A DNA stretch of 8,122 nt from Patescibacteria group bacterium (GTDB taxonomy: Bacteria; Patescibacteriota; Gracilibacteria; UBA1369). Of the stretch, positions 1-5,354 are shown in pieces. The translations under genes and the position numbers were made by a program. Location: contig JAHJEW010000086.1 in NCBI GenBank assembly GCA_018825335.1, forward strand, positions 1 to 8,122, read 5' to 3'. The notes below the pieces were generated by a model. The model was not told the DNA's origin. It did no database searches and saw only the letters and a program-made list of their open reading frames with translations. Numbering within the stretch: the first letter of the stretch is position 1; each line of letters starts with the position of its first letter.

Positions 1-90
1 TCGTTCGTTAAACATCCCAAAAAATACGAACACCAGATGGCGACAGGATATGGCGTGCGGCTTCTGGTCAAATTCCTGGAAAGTTTATAG
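1..90 (+). CDS. C-terminal fragment of an unidentified protein
   Basis: An open frame runs from the window edge to a TAG stop at 88-90 and gives 29 residues ending in VRLLVKFLESL. The fragment is basic at first (HPKKYEH) and ends in an amphipathic, probably helical stretch. The aroK start lies only 12 nt downstream on the same strand, so the two genes probably share a transcript. I do not recognise the family from so short a tail. A shikimate-pathway partner would fit the context, but nothing in the residues shows this. The start and most of the gene are outside the window. Confidence 0.7.
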   Translation, partial: SFVKHPKKYEHQMATGYGVRLLVKFLESL

Positions 91-102
91 ATTTCAAGAA
101 AA

Positions 103-726
103 ATGGCGGTCACAAAATATTCATCGGTTTATTTGGCGGGATTCAGGGCTACCGGAAAAACCACCATCGGTAAGGCGGTGGCTTTAAAGCTTGGGTGGGA
201 TTTTGTGGATATGGATAAGGAGATTCAGCAAAATAGCGCGGCTACGATAAATGAATTGACCAAAGGCGGTGAAGATTGGCGTAAATTCCGTGCATTGGAA
301 CAGGAGTTGTTAAAGAAGATCATCGGCAAAAAAAAAATAGTGGTTGCGATGGGAGGGGGGACAACGGTCAACGATGTACCTGCAAATATAAATGAATCTT
401 TCGGCGCTCAAAATTGGAAGCTGCTTCGCAAGGCGGGGGCGCTCGTAATTCTGCTCACCGCAAACGAAAAAATAATAGCCGACCGCATGCGCGCGCATGA
501 AATGCGCGCGCCCCATACAGTGCGTCCTCCGCTAAAAAGTGTCGAAGGCGCCCCCGCCGCCCGATCCCGGACAGGTAAAAAAGACCTTGTGGAAGCCATA
601 ATCAAAGACTCAATAAAAACCTTTCGAGAAAGGGAAAAAGCCTATCTTGCACAAACAAGCCACATTATAGATACCGGAAAAACAACGAAACAGGAAGCCG
701 TCAAAAGAATTTTGTCACTATTATAG
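103..726 (+). CDS. aroK: Shikimate kinase (AroK-like)
   Basis: This cytoplasmic enzyme phosphorylates shikimate to shikimate 3-phosphate with ATP, the fifth step of the chorismate pathway. The diagnostic motifs occur in order: a Walker A loop GFRATGKT at residues 13-20; the DMD motif (D36, D38) expected to bind Mg2+ and shikimate; FRALE with the substrate-binding arginine R63; the glycine triplet GGG at 84-86; and RPPL with the LID arginine R141. The C-terminal REKAY...HIIDT pattern matches the family's closing helix and strand. At 207 aa it is longer than the usual 170-180. The extra residues lie after the GGG motif and in the LID region (about 145-160). The ATG at 103 follows the upstream stop by 12 nt, and only a weak purine run (CAAGAA) precedes it. 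The kinase identity is well supported; a related small-molecule kinase of the same fold is the main alternative. Confidence 0.93.
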   Translation: MAVTKYSSVYLAGFRATGKTTIGKAVALKLGWDFVDMDKEIQQNSAATINELTKGGEDWRKFRALEQELLKKIIGKKKIVVAMGGGTTVNDVPANINESFGAQNWKLLRKAGALVILLTANEKIIADRMRAHEMRAPHTVRPPLKSVEGAPAARSRTGKKDLVEAIIKDSIKTFREREKAYLAQTSHIIDTGKTTKQEAVKRILSLL

Positions 727-731
727 GCTCC

Positions 732-1676
732 CTAAAACACCACCTTGTTTTTCCCAATATAATCGAACGCGAAAAACGCCGCAGTAACCGCCTCCGCCGA
801 TCCTGTTATAGCCTGTTTGAATTCCGTGTCCGTAACATCGCCCGCAGCGTAAACACCCGGAACATTGGTTTCCGCGCGCCTGTTGATCTTTATTTCTTTC
901 TTGTCATTCAAATCAACACCAAGCGGCCCCGCAAGCGCGGAAAGAGCGTCATGGCCGATCGCCATAAAAACGCCGTCCATTGCCATCTCATTTCCACCTT
1001 TAAGGTGAATTTTTTCAACTTTGTCGCTGCCAAGAATCTCCTCAATCTGCGTATTAAAAAGCACCTCTATTTTCCCATTGGCCTTAACCCTGTCCGCATT
1101 CACCGGCTCCGCGCGCAGAACATCGCGCCTTACAATAATATAAACCTTGCTTGCATGTTCGGATAAAACAAGAGCCTCTTTTGCCGCCGAATCACCGCCC
1201 CCCACCACGCACACAACTTTACCCTTGTAGAAAGCTCCGTCGCAAAGCGCGCAATAAGAAACACCCTTATTTTCAAACTCTTTTTCTCCGGGCGCACCAA
1301 GTTTGCGATGCTTGGTTCCGGTCGCAATAAGAACGGTTTTCGCAAGATATTCATTGCCTGCCGTCTTAACAATAAAGCCGCTTTGACTTCCTTCCGGCGG
1401 ATTCAAATTGGCATTAACTATTTCAGTTACCCTTTCATTTTTTAGCGGCACCCCGAAAGACAAGGCATGATCCACCAAAGATGAAGCAAGATCCGGACCG
1501 GTAATAGATTTAATACCAGGCCAGTTTTCCACCAAATGGGTTGTGGTAATAAGGCCCCCGGGCAGCTCCGCAACCATTACAGCTTTCAAATTCAGCCGAG
1601 TGGCATACATCGCGCCGCTGGCACCCGCGCATCCCGCGCCTACAATTAAAAAATCAAAAACTTCTTTATCCGCCAT
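732..1676 (-). CDS. trxB: Thioredoxin-disulfide reductase
   Basis: This is a FAD-dependent pyridine nucleotide-disulfide oxidoreductase that uses NADPH to reduce thioredoxin in the cytoplasm. At 314 aa it has the normal length for the low-molecular-weight bacterial enzyme. The sequence shows the N-terminal FAD dinucleotide fold (GAGCAGASGA, residues 13-22), the middle IATG segment (117-120), the redox-active CALC motif followed by DG (C142, C145), the second dinucleotide fold GGGDSA (159-164), the VRR phosphate-binding pair for NADPH (R183, R184), and the closing FAD motif GVYAAGDV (274-281). The gene starts 8 nt after the stop of the NYN-domain gene, so the two are probably co-transcribed and perhaps translationally coupled. 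No Shine-Dalgarno sequence is visible before the ATG. The stop lies 5 nt from the end of the convergent aroK. A ferredoxin- or flavin-dependent variant is possible, but the two arginines favour NADPH. Confidence 0.95.
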   Translation of the reverse strand: MADKEVFDFLIVGAGCAGASGAMYATRLNLKAVMVAELPGGLITTTHLVENWPGIKSITGPDLASSLVDHALSFGVPLKNERVTEIVNANLNPPEGSQSGFIVKTAGNEYLAKTVLIATGTKHRKLGAPGEKEFENKGVSYCALCDGAFYKGKVVCVVGGGDSAAKEALVLSEHASKVYIIVRRDVLRAEPVNADRVKANGKIEVLFNTQIEEILGSDKVEKIHLKGGNEMAMDGVFMAIGHDALSALAGPLGVDLNDKKEIKINRRAETNVPGVYAAGDVTDTEFKQAITGSAEAVTAAFFAFDYIGKNKVVF

Positions 1677-1684
1677 ATAAAAAA

Positions 1685-2284
1685 CTATTTAATGGGTGGC
1701 CTTTCATGCGGTTTTTTGCCTACAGATCTTATCATGCGTATCGGACTTTTTCCACCGCGGCCCACTGCGCCACGACTGCTTGGAATCAAAAACTTTGCAG
1801 GATCGCTGCCAAGATCGGTAAAAGAATCCGTTTCCGTAAGCAGTGTCTGGGAAGTGGTTTTCTTGAAAGCCATAACTTCCGCGCGAATTCCGCGTGACCG
1901 CACATACTTCAAAACTTCCGTAAAATCGCCGTCGCCGCTCACCAGCACAACCGCGTCCAGTTTTTCGCTCATGCGGACAATATCAATCGCAATCCCAACA
2001 TCCCAGTCAGCTTTCTTCTCACCCGAATAAAAAACCTGAAGATCCTTTACGCGCGTCTCTATGCCAAGTTCAACAAGTGCGTCAAAAAATTTGGATTCTT
2101 CCTGCGACTCGGATCTGATGACATATGCGAAAGCCCGCATAAGCTTGCGCCCCGCGACTGCACTTGCAACCAACGCCTTGTAATTCACATGCGCACTAAA
2201 AGTCGACCGCGCCGAATGATACAAATTCTGCGTATCAATGAAAATCCCTACCCTTTGAGATGGATGAAAAGCGTGACTGTTCAT
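1685..2284 (-). CDS. NYN domain (LabA/DUF88-type) putative ribonuclease
   Basis: This is a 199-residue protein with the NYN (PIN-like) fold, a family whose members are metal-dependent RNases or putative RNases. The first strand carries the acidic pair pattern GIFIDTQNLY (D17, N20). The middle motif KKADWDVGIAIDI (91-102) gives D93, D95 and D101. The SGDGDF motif (116-121) supplies D118 and D120. Together these make the usual metal-binding acidic cluster. Residues from about 160 to the end are rich in Gly, Pro, Arg and Lys and look disordered and basic, which would suit nucleic acid contact. It heads a two-gene unit with trxB. No Shine-Dalgarno sequence stands close to the ATG; an AAGG lies about 20 nt upstream, too far to count. 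The natural substrate cannot be told from sequence, and enzyme activity is inferred from the fold family only. Confidence 0.88.
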   Translation of the reverse strand: MNSHAFHPSQRVGIFIDTQNLYHSARSTFSAHVNYKALVASAVAGRKLMRAFAYVIRSESQEESKFFDALVELGIETRVKDLQVFYSGEKKADWDVGIAIDIVRMSEKLDAVVLVSGDGDFTEVLKYVRSRGIRAEVMAFKKTTSQTLLTETDSFTDLGSDPAKFLIPSSRGAVGRGGKSPIRMIRSVGKKPHERPPIK

Positions 2285-2322
2285 AAATAAATTTGGTTAT
2301 TTACCTTAACTTTGCTTCCTAC

Positions 2323-2350
2323 ATTCTACACTGCCGGGGCTCCTACAGAA
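2323..2350 (-). promoter_or_regulatory. Possible promoter of the NYN-trxB unit
   Basis: On the minus strand a TAGAAT hexamer (2328 to 2323) lies about 40 nt before the NYN gene start and could serve as a -10 box. The -35 region is not convincing: TTCTGT near 2350-2345 is the nearest candidate. It is placed where the promoter must be if the unit starts in this gap, but the sequence match alone is weak. Confidence 0.25.
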
Positions 2351-2365
2351 AGAGATGATATTATC

Positions 2366-2392
2366 TTGTAATTCTAAAGCAAAAACTATAAT
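2366..2392 (+). promoter_or_regulatory. Putative sigma70-type promoter of the small membrane-protein gene
   Basis: A perfect TATAAT -10 hexamer lies at 2387-2392. Upstream, TTGTAA at 2366-2371 is a partial -35 match with a short 15 nt spacer. The expected transcript would begin near 2399, leaving a leader of about 80 nt before the GTG start at 2479. It drives away from the divergent NYN-trxB unit. The perfect -10 box in an otherwise gene-free stretch, followed by a leader, gene and terminator, supports it. The -35 box is weak. Confidence 0.5.
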
Positions 2393-2413
2393 AATGAGCC
2401 GGTTTACGGGAAT

Positions 2414-2446
2414 GGCGCATAGAGGCGACATGCGCTCTTGCGCCTC
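2414..2446 (+). promoter_or_regulatory. Leader with mutually exclusive hairpins
   Basis: The presumed leader of the small gene contains three perfect 6-bp pairings that share segments: 2415-2420 with 2430-2435 (GCGCAT/ATGCGC), 2414-2419 with 2439-2444 (GGCGCA/TGCGCC), and 2422-2427 with 2441-2446 (GAGGCG/CGCCTC). Only some can form at once. Such competition is typical of regulatory or processing leaders, but no known riboswitch or RNA family is recognised here. The pairings are seen directly; a function is inference. Confidence 0.35.
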
Positions 2447-2463
2447 CCACAAACTTGTCGATT

Positions 2464-2470
2464 GAAAGGA
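2464..2470 (+). promoter_or_regulatory. Strong ribosome binding site setting the GTG start at 2479
   Basis: GAAAGGA ends 8 nt before GTG at 2479-2481, an ideal Shine-Dalgarno arrangement. It decides the start: the same frame is open from a TTG at 2455, but that codon lies upstream of this site and has no purine run of its own. No other gene in the window has so clear a ribosome binding site. Confidence 0.6.
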
Positions 2471-2478
2471 ACAAAAAA

Positions 2479-2670
2479 GTGAGAAATCACAAAATCTGGG
2501 CAGTCTCTTGGCTGCTCATTGGAGTGGCCAGCCTACTCCTCTGGGTGCATCTGGTGAGCTCAAAGGAAGATTTGGCGGCTCTTGTGCCGTTTCTTGCCAT
2601 TTGGCTCTCTGCGGAGATGTTCCGCAAGTGCAACATGGCAGGAAAGAAGCCCGCGGAGAAAGGCCGGTAA
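2479..2670 (+). CDS. Small two-helix membrane protein of unknown function
   Basis: This is a 64-residue product starting at GTG 2479. It has a short basic N-terminus (RNHK), a first hydrophobic helix at about residues 6-26 (IWAVSWLLIGVASLLLW), a short acidic turn SSKED (27-31), a second helix at about 32-49 (LAALVPFLAIWLSAEMF), and a basic tail RKCNMAGKKPAEKGR. The charges fit the positive-inside rule with both ends in the cytoplasm. It stands as its own unit between a TATAAT box and an intrinsic terminator that begins 24 nt after the stop. I do not recognise the family. Roles such as a holin-like, stress or toxin peptide cannot be told apart from sequence. Overlapping frames on both strands are open here too, but none combines start signal, topology and terminator in this way. 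Confidence 0.6.
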   Translation: MRNHKIWAVSWLLIGVASLLLWVHLVSSKEDLAALVPFLAIWLSAEMFRKCNMAGKKPAEKGR

Positions 2671-2694
2671 TGGCCTACTCCGCAGATCGACATC

Positions 2695-2735
2695 GCGCCC
2701 CGCTCGCCGCAAGGCTTGAGCGGGGCGCTTTCTCT
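2695..2735 (+). terminator. Intrinsic terminator
   Basis: A perfect 11-bp GC-rich stem pairs 2695-2705 with 2718-2728. Inside the loop a further GCC/GGC pairing closes a GCAA (GNRA) tetraloop at 2709-2712, with a TT bulge on the 3' side. A T-rich tail (TTTCTCT, 2729-2735) follows at once. It ends the small-gene transcript 24 nt after its stop. It also lies just past the last codon of the convergent suf operon (stop at 2737-2739). Read on the minus strand the hairpin lacks a following U-run, so termination of the suf transcript here would be weaker or of another type. Confidence 0.85.
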
Positions 2736-2736
2736 A

Positions 2737-3072
2737 TTAACACCCAAACAGCATCTCCTTAATCTCCGGCTTCATTTTGTCCGGCGTCCAGGGCGGATCC
2801 CAAACAACCTCAATGTCTACATCTTTCACGCCTTTCGTCGTGCGCATAATGCTATCTATATCCGCGGCGATATCCGGCGCAAGCGGGCAGCCCATGGACG
2901 TTAACGTCATCACAACATGCGCGAACCCTTTTTTGTCGACCTTAACATCATAAATAAGCCCCATGTCCGCCACACCGATTCCAAGTTCGGGATCGAGCAC
3001 CCGGTTCAAAATTTTATAATAAAGATGCTTCTCGCCAAAATTATACTTTGTTTTCTTTTCCATAAACATCAT
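2737..3072 (-). CDS. sufT: DUF59/MIP18-family iron-sulfur assembly factor (SufT-like)
   Basis: This is a 111-residue single-domain protein of the DUF59 family, whose members assist iron-sulfur protein maturation. The family marks are visible: DPELGIGVADMGLIYDV (28-43) with its conserved acidic DPE, the TSMGCPLAP motif with the conserved cysteine C62, and the WDPPWTPDKM stretch (91-100). The protein ends in a second cysteine, C111. The start codon overlaps the sufU stop by the ATGA arrangement (3069-3072). A purine run (AAAAAGG) lies about 10 nt before it, so it is translated with sufU. Three start codons stand close together (MMFM), so the true start could be 3 or 9 nt further in. As the last gene of the suf operon it probably acts on cluster transfer or maturation rather than on scaffold assembly. 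The role is inferred from family and context. Confidence 0.9.
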   Translation of the reverse strand: MMFMEKKTKYNFGEKHLYYKILNRVLDPELGIGVADMGLIYDVKVDKKGFAHVVMTLTSMGCPLAPDIAADIDSIMRTTKGVKDVDIEVVWDPPWTPDKMKPEIKEMLFGC

Positions 3073-3428
3073 TGATTAACAGCCTTTTTCAAAACAACCA
3101 GCCCAAGAAGGGCGCACTTCACCCTAGCCGCAGTAAGAGGCGCGCCTATAAGTTCAAAAACAAAATCATTTGCAATATTTCCAACGTCATGCGCGCGGCG
3201 CCCAACGATTTCTTCCATTAACATGGAAGTCGCCGCCCGGCTTATGGCGCACCCCTTACCGCTAAAAGCCGCATCTACGATAACTCCGTCGTCAACCGTC
3301 AAAGTAATCTCCACGCAGTCGCCGCAAAGCGGATTAACGTCATAGGCGCTGTGCGTGCAGTCCGCAATCCTCCCGAAGCGTCGGGGATTTTTATAGTGAT
3401 CCAAAATGTTTTCCGCGTACATATCCAT
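3069..3428 (-). CDS. sufU: SufU/IscU-type iron-sulfur scaffold or sulfur-relay protein
   Basis: This NifU N-terminal-domain protein accepts persulfide sulfur from SufS and passes it to the SufBCD complex. All ligand residues are present: C35 and D37 in NPLCGD, C60 in GKGCAIS, and C105 in ARVKCALL. The lysine before the last cysteine is the SufU-type pattern, whereas IscU has histidine there and an LPPVK motif that is missing here. At 119 aa it is short. The gap from the second to the third cysteine is 45 residues, close to IscU and shorter than in Bacillus SufU, so the insertion typical of SufU appears absent. The gene starts 5 nt after the sufS stop and has no Shine-Dalgarno sequence. An alternative ATG lies two codons inside. 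Zinc-bound sulfur relay fits the suf setting better than a stand-alone scaffold, but this is inferred. Confidence 0.93.
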   Translation of the reverse strand: MDMYAENILDHYKNPRRFGRIADCTHSAYDVNPLCGDCVEITLTVDDGVIVDAAFSGKGCAISRAATSMLMEEIVGRRAHDVGNIANDFVFELIGAPLTAARVKCALLGLVVLKKAVNQ

Positions 3429-3433
3429 AAAAA

Positions 3434-4705
3434 CTAAACATTAAAAATGTCATAAACCTTTTGCAGTGCAAGCGCAGCCGCATCCACGTCCGAAATATCA
3501 TTGTAAACATAAAAACTCACCCGCACCGTCGCGTCGCACCCGAGCCTTTCCATAAGCGGCTGCGCGCAGTGATGTCCCGTTCTAACGGCCACGCCTTCAT
3601 TATCCAAAATAGACCCGACGTCATGAGGATGAACTCCCGGCACATTAAAAGAAACAATCCCGCCGGCCATTAATTCCGCTCGTCCGCCGTCCTCCGGTCC
3701 GTACATAACCAGACCCGGGAACTGCGACAGCTTCTCCCGCGCGCAGCCGGCCAATTCTCTGTCATGCTTTAAAATCGCATCAAATCCCAGTTTATGAAGA
3801 TAATCCAGCGCCGCCCCCAGCCCTACAACTCCCGCAATATTGGGCGTACCCGCCTCAAACCGCCACGGCAGATCGTTCCACTTCGCATCCGTCTGCGAAA
3901 CCTCCTTCACCATTTCGCCGCCAAACTGGTATGGAGGCATCGTCTCAAGAATTTCCCGCTTAACATACAGCACTCCCACGCCCGTCGGTCCCAGCATCTT
4001 ATGGCTTGAAAAAGCCAAAAAATCAACAGGCATCTCTGAAAGATCAAACCCTGCGTGCGCTACCGATTGCGCGCCGTCCACCAAAACTTTTATTCTCGCA
4101 GAACCGCCACCGGCACCCACCGCCGCACCGCCCGCATCCCTCACAATTTGAACAACTTTTTTGATCGGAACGATAGTGCCGATTGCATTCGACATCTGCG
4201 TCAACGCCACCAGTTTCGTGCGCGGCCCCAAGAGACCGCCAAGCGCATCTATATTTAACAAACCATTTTTAAGCAGGGGAATAACCTTCAATAAAGCCTT
4301 TTTCCTCTTACAGAGCTGTTGCCACGGGACAAGATTGGAATGATGCTCAAGCGCGCTCACAACAATTTCATCGCCCTCCGAAATGTTCTGCTCGCCCCAT
4401 GTGGAAGCCACAAGATTTATGGATTCGGTCGTGCCACGCGTAAAAACAATCTCCCCAGCCTCGCGTGCTCCTATAAAAGCGCGTACCTTTTCGCGGACGC
4501 CTTCATACGCCGCGGTCGCTTCCTGCGAAAGAGCATGTATACCGCGGTGGACATTGGCATTCATCCGCTCATAAAACGCTTTCTCCGCGTCTATAACCGA
4601 CCGCGGCTTTTGCGACGTGGAAGCACTGTCGAGATAAACAAGCCTCTTGCCATTAACCTCGCGGTCGAAAATCGGGAAATCTTTTTTAATTCCATTAAAC
4701 ATCAT
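3434..4705 (-). CDS. sufS: Cysteine desulfurase SufS
   Basis: This PLP-dependent class V aminotransferase-fold enzyme removes sulfur from L-cysteine, giving alanine and an enzyme-bound persulfide. With the start at 4705 it has 423 residues. Motifs in order are KDFPIFDREVNGKRLVYLDSAS at the N-terminus, TRGTTESIN (89-97), the HHSN segment (121-124) with the PLP-stacking histidine, DGAQS (210-214), SSHKMLGPTG with the PLP lysine K236, the RTGHHCAQP loop with catalytic cysteine C380, and RVSFYVYND near the end. A glycine-rich stretch (GGAAVGAGGG, about 192-201) replaces a shorter loop before DGAQS. The frame is open back to an ATG at 4762, but that would overlap sufD by 68 nt and add 19 residues the family lacks. 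The start at 4705 (or 4702) matches the usual family N-terminus and overlaps sufD by 11 (or 8) nt. No Shine-Dalgarno sequence precedes it, so coupling to sufD is likely. Confidence 0.95.
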   Translation of the reverse strand: MMFNGIKKDFPIFDREVNGKRLVYLDSASTSQKPRSVIDAEKAFYERMNANVHRGIHALSQEATAAYEGVREKVRAFIGAREAGEIVFTRGTTESINLVASTWGEQNISEGDEIVVSALEHHSNLVPWQQLCKRKKALLKVIPLLKNGLLNIDALGGLLGPRTKLVALTQMSNAIGTIVPIKKVVQIVRDAGGAAVGAGGGSARIKVLVDGAQSVAHAGFDLSEMPVDFLAFSSHKMLGPTGVGVLYVKREILETMPPYQFGGEMVKEVSQTDAKWNDLPWRFEAGTPNIAGVVGLGAALDYLHKLGFDAILKHDRELAGCAREKLSQFPGLVMYGPEDGGRAELMAGGIVSFNVPGVHPHDVGSILDNEGVAVRTGHHCAQPLMERLGCDATVRVSFYVYNDISDVDAAALALQKVYDIFNV

Positions 4706-5345
4706 AAGAAAAGGGGAGTGACTGAACAATTTTTTTGCGCACATCGCAACGCATCTGTTCATCCGAAATCATGCTCAGCTGCGATTCAAAAAATCCCATA
4801 ACAATAAGCTGCGTCGCAACCTGCGCATCTACGCCGCGACTCTGAAAATAAAACAAAAGCTCATCATCCACTCTGCCAATAGTAGACGCGTGCCCGGCCT
4901 TAACATCGTCCGCCAGAATTTCCAGCGAAGGCACACTCTTAGCCCGCGCCCCGTCCGAAAGCAGCAAAGTCCTATGCCGTAGATCCGTATCCGTAAGCTG
5001 CGCCGCCGGCTCAACAATCAAATTCCCAAAAAAGTCTACGCAGGACTTATCAAAAAGCGCCGACTGCAACAAAAACCGAGCCTTCGTATTGGGAGCCATG
5101 TGCCGTCCGACAGTCGAAAGCTCAAACTGCGCACTGCCCGTGCCTACTATCATCCCCAAAAAATCCAATTCCGCGCCGGCTCCAGTAAGCTCAAACGTAG
5201 CTCGCGCCTTTTCACCCTCCGCCCCAATATAAATTACCTGCAGCCGCGCCCCTTCCTCCACCATAAAATGCGTGTCCGCAAGCGAATCCAGCAGTAAAGT
5301 CTTCCTCTCTCCGCGCTTCATTGTTTGTAAATCCATGGCTTTCAT
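4695..5345 (-). CDS. sufD: Short SufD-type subunit of the SufBCD complex
   Basis: SufD pairs with SufB on the SufC ATPases to build and release iron-sulfur clusters. The C-terminal half carries the SufB/SufD core pattern: VDFFGNLIVEPAAQ (103-116), LLLSDGARAKSVPSLEI (127-143), and AGHASTIGRVDDELLFYFQSRG (150-171). The histidine H152 corresponds to the E. coli SufD histidine (H360) involved in cluster assembly; the nearby family cysteine is alanine here. At 216 aa it is about half the usual length (roughly 400) and lacks the N-terminal helical region. The first 100 residues look like beta-helix strands rather than a separate domain. The gene starts 9 nt after the sufB stop; a second ATG lies three codons inside. 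SufD is preferred to a SufB duplicate because of its place in the operon and the missing cysteine motif. Confidence 0.88.
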   Translation of the reverse strand: MKAMDLQTMKRGERKTLLLDSLADTHFMVEEGARLQVIYIGAEGEKARATFELTGAGAELDFLGMIVGTGSAQFELSTVGRHMAPNTKARFLLQSALFDKSCVDFFGNLIVEPAAQLTDTDLRHRTLLLSDGARAKSVPSLEILADDVKAGHASTIGRVDDELLFYFQSRGVDAQVATQLIVMGFFESQLSMISDEQMRCDVRKKIVQSLPFSYDV

Positions 5346-5354
5346 AAAAATAAA

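Noticed and set aside
734..751. AAAACA/TGTTTT inverted repeat at the aroK-trxB junction as a terminator
   Set aside because: The 6-bp stem is almost all A-T and lies within the trxB coding end. It would be too weak to call a terminator.
1130..1372. 80-codon open frame inside trxB on the same strand
   Set aside because: It is an out-of-frame shadow; the trxB frame carries continuous conserved motifs across this stretch.
2455..2478. TTG start for the small membrane protein
   Set aside because: The Shine-Dalgarno sequence GAAAGGA lies downstream of this TTG and at ideal spacing from the GTG at 2479.
2285..2736. A known structural RNA (RNase P, tmRNA, SRP RNA, tRNA) in the gap
   Set aside because: None of the hallmark sequences of these RNAs was seen. 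The gap is better explained by the small gene unit with its promoter, leader and terminator.
2487..2762. Open frames of about 85 codons on both strands overlapping the small gene
   Set aside because: They run through the terminator hairpin, lack start signals and show no domain-like or membrane pattern. They are shadows in a GC-rich stretch.
3840..4151. 103-codon open frame opposite sufS, and similar frames opposite sufS and sufD
   Set aside because: They are antisense to well-conserved coding sequence, with no ribosome binding site and no recognisable protein features.
3434..4762. Longer SufS starting at the ATG at 4762
   Set aside because: It would overlap sufD by 68 nt and add 19 residues (MNRCVAMCAKK...) absent from the family. 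The sequence from 4705 matches the normal SufS N-terminus.
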